DNA of 64,000 nucleotides from Bradyrhizobium sp. CCGUVB4N (lineage in GTDB: Bacteria; Pseudomonadota; Alphaproteobacteria; Rhizobiales; Xanthobacteraceae), in assembly GCF_024199945.1 (NCBI RefSeq), contig NZ_JANADP010000001.1, positions 1,736,001 through 1,800,000 on the forward strand. Direction: 5' to 3'. Under the pieces are notes generated by a model. The model was not told the origin of the DNA and searched no databases. It worked only from the letters and a program-made list of their open reading frames with translations. Made by a program: the position numbers and the translations under genes. Every line of letters begins with the position of its first letter. Position 1 is the first letter of the stretch. Positions 9,465 through 19,045 of this stretch are shown here, piece by piece.

Positions 9465-10010
9465 ATGTCGATTGACGAACTCAAAGGTTTGATTCCGGAC
9501 TTCGCCAAGGATGTGAGGCTCAACCTCTCGTCCATGGTGTCCGACGAATCGCTTGCCGAGCAGGCCCGATACGGTCTGTTCCTCGTCTGCGCCATCGCCA
9601 CCCGCAATCCGCACGTGATGTCGGCGTTCGAGGTGCTCGCAGCCGAAAAGCTGACGCCAGCGGCGATCGCGGCAGCCAAGGCGGCGGCATCCGTGATGGC
9701 GATGAACAACATCTACTATCGCTTCGTGCACCTTGTCTCGAACAAGGAGTACGGAACGATGCCGGCGCGACTGCGCATGAACGTGATCGGCAATCCCGGT
9801 GTGGACAAGGCCGACTTCGAATTGTGGTCACTTGCTGTTTCCGCGATCAACGGCTGCGGCGCTTGCATCGATGCGCATGAGAAGGTGCTACAGGACGCGG
9901 GCGTTGCGGCAAGCACAATGCAAACTGCGGTACGCTTTGCCGCAATCATCCAATCGGTGGCGGTGGCGATTGAGGCCGACAGCGTAGCAGTCCCGGTGGC
10001 AGCGGAGTAG
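9465..10010 (+). CDS. ahpD: Alkyl hydroperoxidase AhpD
   Basis: 181 residues. The active-site motif is Cys131-Gly-Ala-Cys134 followed by His138 ([10 protein letters not shown]), with Glu/His proton-relay residues upstream as in mycobacterial AhpD. AhpD regenerates oxidised AhpC through a lipoyl protein and has weak peroxidase activity itself. It begins 7 bases after ahpC and is surely co-transcribed with it. The frame is intact although its partner carries a frameshift. No OxyR-type regulator is adjacent. Confidence 0.92.
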   Translation: MSIDELKGLIPDFAKDVRLNLSSMVSDESLAEQARYGLFLVCAIATRNPHVMSAFEVLAAEKLTPAAIAAAKAAASVMAMNNIYYRFVHLVSNKEYGTMPARLRMNVIGNPGVDKADFELWSLAVSAINGCGACIDAHEKVLQDAGVAASTMQTAVRFAAIIQSVAVAIEADSVAVPVAAE

Positions 10011-10090
10011 CTCGGCCGGACTTCCAAATTCGCTCGACAGTGGATACCACGAAGTGGTCCGGAGCGAGCATTCGAACCGGAGTAGAAAGA

Positions 10091-11638
10091 ATGAACGGTG
10101 CGGAAAGCCTGGTCAGGACATTGGTTGCCGGCGGCGTCGACGTCTGCTTCACCAATCCTGGCACTTCCGAGATGCACTTTGTCGCGGCGCTGGATCGCGT
10201 TCCGGGCATGCGCTGCGTGCTCGGGCTGTTCGAAGGCGTGGTAACGGGAGCAGCCGACGGCTATTTCCGCATGAAGGGAACACCGGCCTCGACGCTTCTG
10301 CATCTTGGTCCTGGGCTCGCCAACGGTCTTGCCAACCTGCACAACGCCAAGAAAGCGCATTCTGGCATCGTCAATATCGTCGGCCAGCATGCTGGCTACC
10401 ACATTGGCTACAACGCGCCCCTGACCTCCGACATCGAAGGCCTGGCCCGGCCGATGTCGGAGTGGGTACGGACCTCGCCCGACGCCCGGTCGGTCGCTGC
10501 CGACGGCGCGGCTGCGATTGCGGCTGCCAAGAGCCCACCGCCGCAGATCGCAACGCTGATCCTGCCCGCCGATACCGCCTGGAACGAGGCCGACGGGATC
10601 GCCGAGGGGCCGCTAGAGACGCAGCGCCCGTCCTACTCGCCACAGGCGGTCGAGATCGCCGCCAAAATTTTGCGTGGCGATCCCGAACACACGCTGCTCT
10701 TGATCAGCGGCTGCGCACTGAGCGAGCGGGGCCTGGCGCTGGCTGAGCGGATCGCCGGCAAGACCGGCTGCACAGTGGTAGGCCCGACCTTCCCTCCCCG
10801 GATGGCGCGGGGCCGCGGCCGTTTCTCGATCGAGCGCATTCGTTACGTCGTCGACCAGGCGCTGCCGATGCTTCAGAAATTCCGTCACATCGTGCTGGTC
10901 GAAGCCGATGATCCGGTGGCGTTCTTCGCTTATCCCAACAAGCCGAGTCTGTTGAAGCCCGAGGGCTGCGAGGTGCATCGCATGACCGCTTGGGGGGAGA
11001 ACTCGGTCGCAGCGCTCGAAGCGCTTGGCAACGCGCTGCATGCGACCGAAAAAGACGTCGAGCCGCAGCAGCGGCAGGAACTGATCAAGCCGACCGGCGC
11101 GCTCAACCATGCAAACATGGCGCAGGCGATTGCCTGCGCCATCCCGGAGAACGCGATCGTGGTCGATGAATCCATCACCACCGGCCGCGGCTTCTTCCCG
11201 CCGACGACGTCGGCCGCTCCCCACGACTGGCTGCAGAACATGGGCGGCTCGATCGGCTTCTCGACGCCGGTCGCCATCGGTGCGGCGGTCGCGTGCCCGG
11301 ATCGCAAGGTATTCTGCATGGTCGGCGACGGCAGCGCGATGTACACGATCCAGTCGCTGTGGACGCAGGCGCGCGAAAATCTCAATGTCGTGACCATCGT
11401 CTTTGCCAATCGCGCCTATCAGATCCTGCGCGGCGAGTTCGACGGCGTCGGCGCCGGCGAGCCGGGCCAGCGCGCGATCGACATGCTCAAGATTGATCGC
11501 CCGACGCTCGATTTCGTGGCGCTGGCGCGCGGCATGGGCGTGCCCGGCCGCGCTGTGATGACAGCTGACGAGTTCAACAAGGCGCTGGAGGAAGCGGCTC
11601 GTGAGCCGGGCCCGCGCTTAATCGAGGTGCAGATTTAA
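10091..11638 (+). CDS. Thiamine-diphosphate enzyme, acetolactate synthase large-subunit-like / benzoylformate decarboxylase-like
   Basis: 515 residues from ATG 10091, preceded by GGAG about 9 bases upstream; an in-frame start at 10040 adds 17 atypical residues. The catalytic Glu48 lies in L-F-E-G-V-V, and the ThDP/metal motif V-G-D-G-S (411-415) is followed by the L-W-T-Q-A-R segment. The three domains (Pyr, central, PP) are all present. The family decarboxylates or couples 2-oxoacids. There is no small regulatory subunit gene nearby and the sequence is shorter than biosynthetic IlvB, so a catabolic 2-oxoacid decarboxylase or carboligase is more likely than valine biosynthesis. The downstream FMN hydroxyacid oxidase would supply a 2-oxoacid. 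Confidence 0.83.
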   Translation: MNGAESLVRTLVAGGVDVCFTNPGTSEMHFVAALDRVPGMRCVLGLFEGVVTGAADGYFRMKGTPASTLLHLGPGLANGLANLHNAKKAHSGIVNIVGQHAGYHIGYNAPLTSDIEGLARPMSEWVRTSPDARSVAADGAAAIAAAKSPPPQIATLILPADTAWNEADGIAEGPLETQRPSYSPQAVEIAAKILRGDPEHTLLLISGCALSERGLALAERIAGKTGCTVVGPTFPPRMARGRGRFSIERIRYVVDQALPMLQKFRHIVLVEADDPVAFFAYPNKPSLLKPEGCEVHRMTAWGENSVAALEALGNALHATEKDVEPQQRQELIKPTGALNHANMAQAIACAIPENAIVVDESITTGRGFFPPTTSAAPHDWLQNMGGSIGFSTPVAIGAAVACPDRKVFCMVGDGSAMYTIQSLWTQARENLNVVTIVFANRAYQILRGEFDGVGAGEPGQRAIDMLKIDRPTLDFVALARGMGVPGRAVMTADEFNKALEEAAREPGPRLIEVQI

Positions 11639-12110
11639 CGGCCTTTCTTTTCGGCCGATCGACATCGAGAGGCGCATGATTTAAGTGGTTCGTGTTGCCG
11701 GGGAAAGCCGGCGGCGTAGAGTGAGCCATAGTGATCGGCGGGCACCGTGCGCCGAGCAATAGGCGAAGATGATGGCAGAGCTTTTAGCCACCGGCTTCTT
11801 CTGATACGGGCTCCGAGCGGCAGGCCTGGCCGAGGCCGTAATGACCGCTGCGGCTTCTTCAGCATTTACAGAGAAAACGAAATGCGATTACAGGAGGCGA
11901 CCGGAGTCGAGACCGCTGAATTCACACGCGGACGAACGCGCGCCTGTCGAGTGGCTCCCAATATCTGCGTTAAAGCCGCGGAGATTGCTGAATTTCTGCG
12001 CATCATGCCCGTAACTTACAGGGGTTTGCATTGTCACCCCCATTAGAACACGGCGACGAGTCGATTTGACGACTCAATGCGCGCATCGATTGGTCGCGGA
12101 GTTAAGCAAC
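11639..12110. other. Spacer without a recognisable gene
   Basis: About 470 bases. An open frame at 11747-12046 has no family features and no good ribosome site, so I do not call it. The stretch may hold the promoter of the FMN oxidase gene. Confidence 0.4.
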
Positions 12111-13268
12111 ATGCACGATTTTCTCAATCATAGGGAGCTTCGAGAGCTCGCGAAGCGTCGCCTCCCCCACGGTCTCTTCGAATATATCGACCGGGGCACC
12201 GAAGATGAAAGCGCGCTTAGGCGCAACCGGAATGCCTTGGACGCGGTGCGGATCAAGCCGCGGGTGCTGACGGGCGGCCGCGCTCGCACACAGGCTATTT
12301 CGCTCTTCGGCGAAACTTACGAGACGCCGATGATCGTGGCTCCAACCGCTTTTGCTGGCCTGGTGTGGTATCGAGGAGAGATCGAGCTGGCCAAAGCCGC
12401 CGGCGCGAACGGAATGCCGTTCTGTGCCTCGACGGATGCGATCACCGCCGTGGAGGAGATTGCGGCGGCGAGTGCGGGACCTGTCTGGTTGCAGCTCTAT
12501 CTGTGGGACAAGGAGGAGTTCACGCGAGACTTTCTCAAGCGGGCATGGGACAGCGGCGTGCGGACTTTGGTTGTGACATGCGACAATGCCGTCGCTTCCA
12601 ACCGGGAATACAACACTCGCAACGGCTTCGGCATGCCCTTCAGATTTTCCCCGCGCAACGTGTGCGATGTGGCCCTTCATCCGCGCTGGGCAGCCGGCGT
12701 CTTTGCGCGCTACCTAGCTACTGGCCGCGTCCCGGCGTTCGCGAACCATCCGGCCGAGTATCGCAGCAGCATATTCAAGAGTAAGGGCCTGGGCTACCAC
12801 CTTGATTTTGGCTGGGAAGATATTCGTCGCTTGCGCGATCTATGGAAAGGCAACCTCGTGCTGAAGGGACTTCTCCGCGTGGATGACGCAATCTTAGCGG
12901 CGAAATGCGGCGCTGACGGCATTGTCGTCTCCAATCATGGCGGACGCAACTTGGACAGCGCAGTGGCGCCGATCGAGGTGCTAGCCGAAATTGCCGACGC
13001 GGTTGGCGAGCAGATTGTCGTAATTGCTGATAGCGGAGTCCGGCGAGGCAGCGACATCTTAAAGCTCCTTGCAGCCGGGGCTAAGGCCGTGATGCTTGGC
13101 CGAATTCTGCTGTACGGCACTGCCGTCGGCGGAATGTCTGGTGCGAGTCAAACGATTAGGATCTTGCAGCGTGAACTTGAAGGCGCCATGGGCATGAGCG
13201 GTTGCAGGGATTTGCGCCAGGTGGATCGGAGCCTGATTGAGATGCCTGGCCACGGATTCGGGTTGTGA
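12111..13268 (+). CDS. FMN-dependent alpha-hydroxyacid oxidase/dehydrogenase (LldD / mandelate dehydrogenase type)
   Basis: 385 residues from ATG 12111, with GGAG 9-10 bases upstream; a TTG at 12066 in the same frame is less likely. It is a TIM barrel binding FMN. Visible motifs are F-E-Y-I-D-R-G near the N-terminus, P-T-A-F-A-G for flavin binding, the catalytic His at about 276 in S-N-H-G-G-R-N-L-D, and A-D-S-G-V-R-R-G for phosphate binding. The family oxidises L-lactate, (S)-mandelate or glycolate to the 2-oxoacid. It lies downstream of a ThDP 2-oxoacid enzyme, so a mandelate-like two-step route is possible; a simple lactate dehydrogenase is the alternative. Confidence 0.88.
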   Translation: MHDFLNHRELRELAKRRLPHGLFEYIDRGTEDESALRRNRNALDAVRIKPRVLTGGRARTQAISLFGETYETPMIVAPTAFAGLVWYRGEIELAKAAGANGMPFCASTDAITAVEEIAAASAGPVWLQLYLWDKEEFTRDFLKRAWDSGVRTLVVTCDNAVASNREYNTRNGFGMPFRFSPRNVCDVALHPRWAAGVFARYLATGRVPAFANHPAEYRSSIFKSKGLGYHLDFGWEDIRRLRDLWKGNLVLKGLLRVDDAILAAKCGADGIVVSNHGGRNLDSAVAPIEVLAEIADAVGEQIVVIADSGVRRGSDILKLLAAGAKAVMLGRILLYGTAVGGMSGASQTIRILQRELEGAMGMSGCRDLRQVDRSLIEMPGHGFGL

Positions 13269-13920
13269 GGATGCTGTCGGTGCCGCCCGAGGAGACCGCG
13301 ACATGACCGAAACGGGCCTAGGGCGGGGGAAAGGCATCCACGATGGGGCCGTTGGCAATTATGATCGTCCAGGTCGAAAAGGGGAAAATCAGCGAGTTCG
13401 ACGCGTGTCGGTCTACAAGGAAGGCGTCGGTGACCATTCATCGGAGCGTATGGCCAAGCATGAAATGCAAGAGTATGGAGAGCGTCCGCAGCGCCACAAG
13501 GGCCGGCGTGGTCGTCGCGGTTCGACGTGCTCGAAATGATCGCCAGGGTCGTATTTGCACGGATGTTCGCAGCCTGTGAGGCGCTGCCCGCTGCAATGCT
13601 CGGGCGCGAATCGCACGACCGGACTGTTTAATCCTAGTAACACAGGCCGCAATCCCCATCAGCATGCGTCGATCTAGGCGCGGTAGGCGGGCTGCCGAAT
13701 CCAAGGGATCGACCGCGTTATGAATATGAGGATCAACGGTCGAAATCCCCAGTCTGCTCGAGGAGAGACGAACAGGCAGCAATTTAACTTAGCAGAATGC
13801 GTGTCAGCTTCTGTTTGAGGTTTCACCGTGTTTCCGCGGTAGACCAGATGGGCGTGTCGATAACTGCATGAAAAGAAAGGAAGACAGGATGCCCCCCGTC
13901 AAACATTGTCTCTCTTTCCC
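13269..13920. other. Spacer, probably decayed DNA
   Basis: About 650 bases. Small open frames at 13237-13579 look like neither known proteins nor clear remnants. The 3' end leads into the dioxygenase remnant. Confidence 0.35.
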
Positions 13921-14228
13921 CGCACGCTCGTGCTCGGCAATCTCGTGCAACGCTTCGTCGGCTTGCAAGAGCATCCGCCAATAGCTGTTCGACCTGCTTC
14001 AGTCCTACATCAAGGTGCCGAAGAAGACCGTGCGCTGGAGCTGGAAAGCGAGTGACGTTGCGATCTGGGACAATCGCGCGACCGAGGCGCTACGCGGTTC
14101 ACGAATATGCGGATCGACGTCTCGTGGTGCGCCGCGCCGCCATCGGTGCCGTGCCGCTCAGCGTCGATGGACCGCGCGGCGTGATTTGCGTCAAGAAGTC
14201 GAAGCCTCAGGCGGCCAAGGCCGCCTAA
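13921..14228 (+). pseudogene. TauD/TfdA-family 2-oxoglutarate dioxygenase, C-terminal remnant
   Basis: Stitching frames gives the end of a taurine-dioxygenase-like protein: R-T-L-V-L-G-N-L-V-Q-R-F-V-G, then L-F-D-L-L-Q-S-Y-I, then T-V-R-W-S-W-K-A-S-D-V-A-I-W-D-N-R-A-T, and after another shift Y-A-V-H-E-Y-A-D-R-R-L-V-V-R-R with a stop at 14228. W-D-N-R, the following A-V-H-E-Y region and the paired arginines are the conserved Fe(II)/2-oxoglutarate binding end of the family. An in-frame stop and at least two frameshifts separate the pieces, and the N-terminal half is missing. Such enzymes release sulfite from sulfonates or hydroxylate related compounds; this copy is dead. Confidence 0.75.
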
Positions 14229-14832
14229 TTTAGACCGACAGGCATCGATGCAATGATACGAAGCTTTCCTGCGCTAAGCCTCGCCGCACGCAGGGCTGCG
14301 GGATTTAGATTCGTCGGCGCGTCGACGTTTGGTCATCCTCCGCCCGAGAAGGCCAGATCTTCCGTCGAGGCTCAGTGTGCAGTTGACCTTTTCCCGGGCT
14401 CCTTGAAGATAGCTATCCTTTGCAACGTTGAAGCTCAGAGGTCGGAAGCGTCTTGAAGAGCCGTAGGCGCCAGGCTGTGATGTTCGCTAGTCCTCCCATC
14501 CCGCGCTACAGCGGCCTTCCCTGCAGTGGAAAGTGCCAGCTCTGTCCACAACGTCGAATCCACTCGCTCGGCTCTCCGATGCTTGGGAAAACATTTGCGT
14601 TCCTGCTGGCTTGCGCAGATTTCCGTCCATGCAACCGCCTCCGTTAGCGAATTTCGGCGCTCGAGGTGGATAGTATTAATGCCAAGAGATCGAGTTGGCC
14701 GAATACCGACTAGGACGTTGATATATTCGATGCGGCTCCTGATCCTCTTCGAACGGGCTAAACCATCCGGCGAATCCTCAGCGGATGGCAACGATGCGCA
14801 CCACGGAGCGATCCGTGGCGGGGGACCTTTGG
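14229..14832. other. Spacer without a recognisable gene
   Basis: About 600 bases; no open frame with family features on either strand. Confidence 0.35.
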
Positions 14833-15072
14833 ATGCCGTACTATTCTTTTGATCTCGTGATTGGTGAGGAGTACAAAAACCAGGGTGGCCTCATCCTCGA
14901 GAATATCGAGGTTGCCGCCGATCGAGCGGACCAGCTTGCCACCGAGCTGTCTATTGTACATCCGGAACTCAAGGCCAGGGGCTGCGCCATTCGGGTCACC
15001 AGCGCTGAGAATGCGGAGGTCTATCGTACGCCACTCGACCCGGTTCCGTCATGGATGGGGCGTGGGCACTAA
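14833..15072 (+). CDS. Small conserved-looking protein of unknown function
   Basis: 79 residues starting M-P-Y-Y-S-F-D-L-V at ATG 14833, behind a purine-rich GGGGGA; a longer frame from 14785 adds 16 residues. The composition is balanced, with regular E/A/D-rich helices and the ending T-P-L-D-P-V-P-S-W-M, unlike the chance frames nearby. It resembles short single-domain rhizobial proteins of the DUF6894-like kind (Y-x-F-D/H start), but I am not certain of the family. No operon partner is visible. Confidence 0.5.
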   Translation: MPYYSFDLVIGEEYKNQGGLILENIEVAADRADQLATELSIVHPELKARGCAIRVTSAENAEVYRTPLDPVPSWMGRGH

Positions 15073-16052
15073 GGTCGGCGCGGCCGCGATACAAGTACTA
15101 CACGGCTTGCTGCGTCCACTGTTTCCAGACCATCCATCAGTCGAAGTAACATGGCGCATAGTCACCGCGCGAAACAAGCAAGTAGTACTTAGTCCCGCGA
15201 ACATCAATAGCGCCAAAGCCTGGCGCCGCGCGCTAAACGCCTCTGCGTTCAAGTCGCGTTGGATCCTATCAAATCCGTCAGCAACTTCTGTCGATTGCGA
15301 AAAAGGGCCGCGCGAATGTCTCGCGCGGCCGAGTCAGGGAGGAAACGCCCAAAGGGCAAGAAGCGCAAGATGGGTAGATTGATCACTCACGAAAGCTTGT
15401 GAGGACATGACTGCCGCGTGATGCTTCAGTCCTCTCTAACCCGAGCACAAACAATCGAATAACCGTTTTCTTGAGCCGCTTAGCAGCTATTTCGCGCATG
15501 CATCGCATGTTTTCTGCAAGAATAATAAACTGTCGCAGGATGCAGTTGAGTAGATTGCTGAGCTTCAACTAACTCACATTGTCGCTGAGCAGCAGCGCTT
15601 CCTTACAAAGCGCAGGTTCAGAGTTTCGAAATCAATCCAATTTGCTTGACCGACCCTCCAACGAAGCAAATCAACTCCCGCTTAGCTTAATACAAGAGAC
15701 GTCGACGCAGGATCACCTGTACCGCGCTACGGGCATAAGCTCATTCAAGGGGTAGCCGAAACGATCCTCCCACAGTCCGCGTGTCCGCAGATCGGATGTC
15801 GAAGCGCGAGAGCGTAAGTAAAAAGTCTTCGTATCCCGATAGGTGCAGAATTTCGGCGTTACCCGTCGTTCATTAGCAAATTTCGACCTGGGGGCCTCGG
15901 TAACATTCGCGCAAGAGAAGAAGATAAGCGAGCCTCGGGCCCTTCAACCGATCAATTAGTGACCACCGCGCGTGAGGCCGCCGGCGAGCAAGCATCCCTA
16001 GTCCGTTAGCTAGGCATGCGCATCCGGAGAACCGCAAGAGGACACGCGATCC
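15073..16052. other. Long spacer without a clear gene
   Basis: About 980 bases. The middle (15400-15700) is more AT-rich than its surroundings. A 61-codon minus-strand frame at 15383-15568 is the only candidate small gene; it has no domain I recognise. The 3' end should contain the promoter for the aldolase gene. Confidence 0.35.
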
Positions 16053-16832
16053 ATGCTCAACAATAAAGTAAAACAAATCTGGAGTTCGGGCAAAGCGGTG
16101 GTGAACGCCTGGCTTGCGACACCGTCCGGCTTCACCGCCGAAGTTATCGCGCAATGCGGCTTCGACAGCGTCACGATCGACCTGCAACACGGCGTACAGG
16201 ACTATCTATCAATGGTTCAGTGCTTCCAGGCCATGGGTGGGCACCCGGTCACGCCGATGGTCCGCGTGCCTTGGAACGAGCCGGGCATCATTGGCAAGGC
16301 GCTGGACGGTGGTGCCTACGGCGTTATCTGCCCGATGGTCAACACGCCCCAAGAGGCGAAGAATCTTGTTTCTTATTCCAAATATCCGCCAGTGGGCAGC
16401 CGCTCGAACGGGCCGATCCGGGCCGGCATCTACGGCAACCCGGGCACCTATCAGAAAACTGCAAACGAGGAGATCGTGCTGCTGCCGATGATCGAGACCA
16501 AGACCGCGGTCGAAAACATGGAGGCGATCCTCGATGTCCAGGGCATCGATGGCGTGTATGTTGGCCCATCTGATCTCGGATTCTCCCACGGGCTTGAACC
16601 GAAGCTCGATCACACGGAGCCTGAGATCCTCAGGATCTACGAAAAGATCGTGACGGAGTGCGCCAAGCGCAACATCCATCCCGGCATTCACTGCAGCGGC
16701 GCCGAGGGCGCACTGCGCGCGATCAGCATGGGCTTCAAGCTCGTGACGCTGTCCAACGAAGTCGGACTGATGTCGACCTATGCGAAGATGCAGGTCATGC
16801 AGACCCGCAAAGATTCGGGCGGAAGAGCGTAA
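16053..16832 (+). CDS. HpcH/HpaI-family class II aldolase
   Basis: 259 residues, typical family length. The TIM barrel starts at F-D-S-V-T-I-D-L-Q-H-G, with the catalytic His of the family. It continues with M-V-R-V-P for substrate binding, P-M-V-N-T-P-Q-E-A and I-E-T-K-T-A-V-E-N with the metal-binding Glu, then V-Y-V-G-P-S-D-L-G with the second metal-site Asp. These enzymes cleave 4-hydroxy-2-oxoacids retro-aldol fashion to pyruvate plus an aldehyde. The pathway in which this one works is not shown by its neighbours, which are decayed. Confidence 0.88.
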   Translation: MLNNKVKQIWSSGKAVVNAWLATPSGFTAEVIAQCGFDSVTIDLQHGVQDYLSMVQCFQAMGGHPVTPMVRVPWNEPGIIGKALDGGAYGVICPMVNTPQEAKNLVSYSKYPPVGSRSNGPIRAGIYGNPGTYQKTANEEIVLLPMIETKTAVENMEAILDVQGIDGVYVGPSDLGFSHGLEPKLDHTEPEILRIYEKIVTECAKRNIHPGIHCSGAEGALRAISMGFKLVTLSNEVGLMSTYAKMQVMQTRKDSGGRA

Positions 16833-17686
16833 CTTCCTCCGCCTTTGGGGAGAGGGGCATCTCTAATTGTACTCGATGTTCGCTACCAAACTAAGTTGCC
16901 TGTCACGCGGATGGTTTGGCAGGGCGGCGCAATCCGTATTGAAGAAGACGCAAGCCGGCGCGGCACCGCGCGGATCGCGCTTTCTGCTTCGCCGAGATGC
17001 GCGCGAGAATTGGGAAATTGAAGCGTATCGGCAGCGACCCAGTGAAGGCCGCAGCCCTTACCGCACACACCGACAGGTGATGGTATCGAGTGCTGAGGCC
17101 CGCGAGTCTGTAGTCAAGAATGTGCTGGGAACGTGCTGGGAATGATTCGCTCTCCGTGCGGGGGGCTCTCGCCACTGGCCCAAGCTGCGCGTAACTGGTG
17201 GAACCGGCGGGCGGCCTTACAAAGTCCGTTGTTCTGGCTTTTGACATCCGGAAACAACGCGCTTCACGCCTTACAAGTTGGCATGCTCCGCAACCTTGTG
17301 GATTAATCGCGCGACAGCGTTGTCCCAAGCGGGGCGAGGGACGACATTTTTCCTTCGCTTTGCACCATGACGTTTTCTTCTGCTGCTCCAGTATCTAGCG
17401 CCATCACAATCATCCTTCACGACCCCAGTAATAATCCCCTCCATGTCATCGAGGCAGCATTTGCATTCCGACAATCTGCCAACCACCCGGTGTCGCGCAG
17501 GGTTTGCTGCGCCATCGCAAGTGCGAAGTGCAGGCTCCAATAGAGCTCGACCTCGCGGTGCTCGGACAGCGCGCGCTTCATGGCGTCAATGAGATACCGC
17601 GGGCCTTTTCTTCCGCGCACGCAATTCGCGCAAGCGTTCGCGGCTTAGGTGCAAGCTCTGGCCAACGAACAGGTGTGCAATCAGAT
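16833..17686. other. Spacer with decayed frames upstream of the IS3 element
   Basis: About 850 bases. On the minus strand at 17690-17420, two overlapping frames can be joined by one shift (…R-E-R-L-R-E-L-R-A-R-K-K-R-P then R-Y-L-I-D-A-M-K-R-A-L-S-E-H-R-E-V-E-L), which looks like a frameshifted unknown protein cut by the IS3 end. I do not recognise the family. Confidence 0.35.
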
Positions 17687-17764
17687 TGTGAAGTGGACCC
17701 CGGATTTTGGACCTGCGGCTTAGGTGGTGCGGATGCCGTTCCGTTTTGATAAACGGAGCGGACC

Positions 17765-18052
17765 ATGAAGAAGACGAGACGGACAATCGATGCGGCGCTG
17801 AAGGCAAAGATCGCCTTGGAGGCGCTGCGAGAACAATCAACGGTGACGGATCTGGCGCAGCGCTACCAGGTGCATGTGAACCAGATTTATGCCTTGAAGA
17901 AACAGCTTCAGGATCAAGCGGTTCGGGCGTTCGACGCGGGCGCTGGTCGGGATGGCGAGGCGGCCCACGAACTGGAGGTCGAGAAGCTCCACGCCAAGAT
18001 CGGACAATTGACGGTCGAGCGGGATTTCTTAGCCAGGAGGTCCGGAAGATGA
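17765..18052 (+). CDS. IS3-family transposase OrfA
   Basis: 95 residues beginning M-K-K-T-R-R-T-I-D-A-A-L-K-A-K-I. A helix-turn-helix (T-D-L-A-Q-R-Y-Q-V-H-V-N-Q-I-Y) is followed by a leucine-zipper-like helix up to about residue 85. OrfA binds the inverted repeats. Its stop TGA overlaps the ATG of orfB, so the two can be made by coupling or by the frameshift typical of IS3 elements. Confidence 0.85.
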   Translation: MKKTRRTIDAALKAKIALEALREQSTVTDLAQRYQVHVNQIYALKKQLQDQAVRAFDAGAGRDGEAAHELEVEKLHAKIGQLTVERDFLARRSGR

Positions 18053-18757
18053 GCGCGCCGGATCGCCGAGGATTGCTTCAGCGCGATCATGCGGGTCTAT
18101 CGATCCGCCGGCAATGCCAACTGCTGAGCGTTGCGCGATCGAGCGTGTATCGGCCGCCGCGGCCGGCCAAGGACAACGACCTTGAGCTGATGCGGCGGAT
18201 CGACGAGCTGTTCACGGCCTGGCCGTTCTTGGGCTCGCGGCGGATGACGGCGATGCTCAATAGCGAAGGCTGTCGCATCAATCGCAAGCGCGTGCAGCGG
18301 TTGATGCGCAAGATGGGCATCGCGGCGCTGGGACCAAAGCCCAGAACCACAAAGCCGGCGCCGGGACACAAGATCTTCCCGTATCTCCTGCGCCATATGG
18401 TGATCGACCGACCGAATCAAGTGTGGGCGGCCGATATCACCTATCTGCCGATCGGCCAGGGCTTTCTGTATCTGGTGGCGATCATCGATTGGGCGAGCCG
18501 TGCGGTGCTGGCCTGGCGGCTGTCGAACACGATGGACACATCGTTCTGCGTGTCTGCGCTCGAAGAGGCCTTGGCGCGCTTCGGCCGGCCGGAGATCTTC
18601 AATACCGACCAGGGCAGCCAGTTCACCAGCGCCGCCTTCACCGGCACGCTGGCCGCCACCGGCGTCAGGATCTCGATGGACGGTCGTGGGCGCTGGATGG
18701 ACAACGTGTTCATCGAGCGGCTGTGGCGCTCGCTCAAATACGAGGACATCTTTCAAT
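18050..18757 (+). pseudogene. IS3-family transposase OrfB, C-terminally truncated
   Basis: The DDE integrase core is nearly complete: first Asp in W-A-A-D-I-T-Y-L-P, second in F-N-T-D-Q-G-S-Q-F-T-S, Glu in F-I-E-R-L-W-R-S-L-K-Y-E-D. After K-Y-E-D-I the family sequence stops and the frame runs on through unrelated DNA to 19002. About 50 C-terminal residues are missing, so activity is doubtful. A 5' extension of this frame back to 17707 is the antiphase reading of orfA, not a longer protein. Confidence 0.8.
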
Positions 18758-18908
18758 TGTCCTTGGAGCCAAAGTATACCTTACCGCGGCGAGATTCACG
18801 TTGGCCTCCGTCACGATGTCGCGCAGCGAAACGTCGCGAAAGCCGCGATCGGCATAAAGTAGCTCGGCTGCAGCAAGAATGGCGGAGCGGGTCTGGTCGC
18901 TCGACACG
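18758..18908 (-). pseudogene. TetR/AcrR-family regulator, N-terminal fragment
   Basis: From GTG 18908 the minus strand reads S-S-D-Q-T-R-S-A-I-L-A-A-A-E-L-L-Y-A-D-R-G-F, then S-L-R-D-I-V-T-E-A-N-V-N-L-A-A-V-R-Y, a textbook TetR helix-turn-helix. It ends abruptly where the IS3 orfB begins. Only the DNA-binding domain (about 48 residues) survives. It follows the SDR gene in the same direction. Confidence 0.7.
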
Positions 18909-19045
18909 CATTATCAATTTCGTTTGGTCAGCGGCTTTGCAACTTCAGATCACTGGAGAACTGCACTCTATAACGTCAGCGGTTGGCATTTTCGATTCTT
19001 GAGTACACTTAGCTGACGACCGGGCTAGCTGCCGATGCCCTGATT

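Larger units (their letters stand above)
17687..18757 (+). mobile_element. IS3-family element, right end missing
   Basis: The left end begins at about TGTGAAGTGGACCCCGG (17687) and is followed by overlapping orfA and orfB. OrfB loses similarity at about 18757, where a TetR gene fragment on the opposite strand begins, so the last part of orfB and the right inverted repeat are gone. The element appears to have been trimmed by deletion or recombination after insertion. Confidence 0.75.

Noticed and set aside
15440..15480. Possible nod-box-like motif (ACAAACAATCGAATAACCG)
   Set aside because: Only the 3' half resembles a nod box; the required upstream half is not at the right distance and no nodulation gene follows.
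15383..15568. 61-codon minus-strand frame
   Set aside because: Possibly a real small gene, but there is no ribosome site, domain or neighbour to support it.
17707..19002. 431-codon plus-strand frame
   Set aside because: It is the antiphase reading of orfA, then true orfB, then read-through into unrelated DNA; not a single protein.
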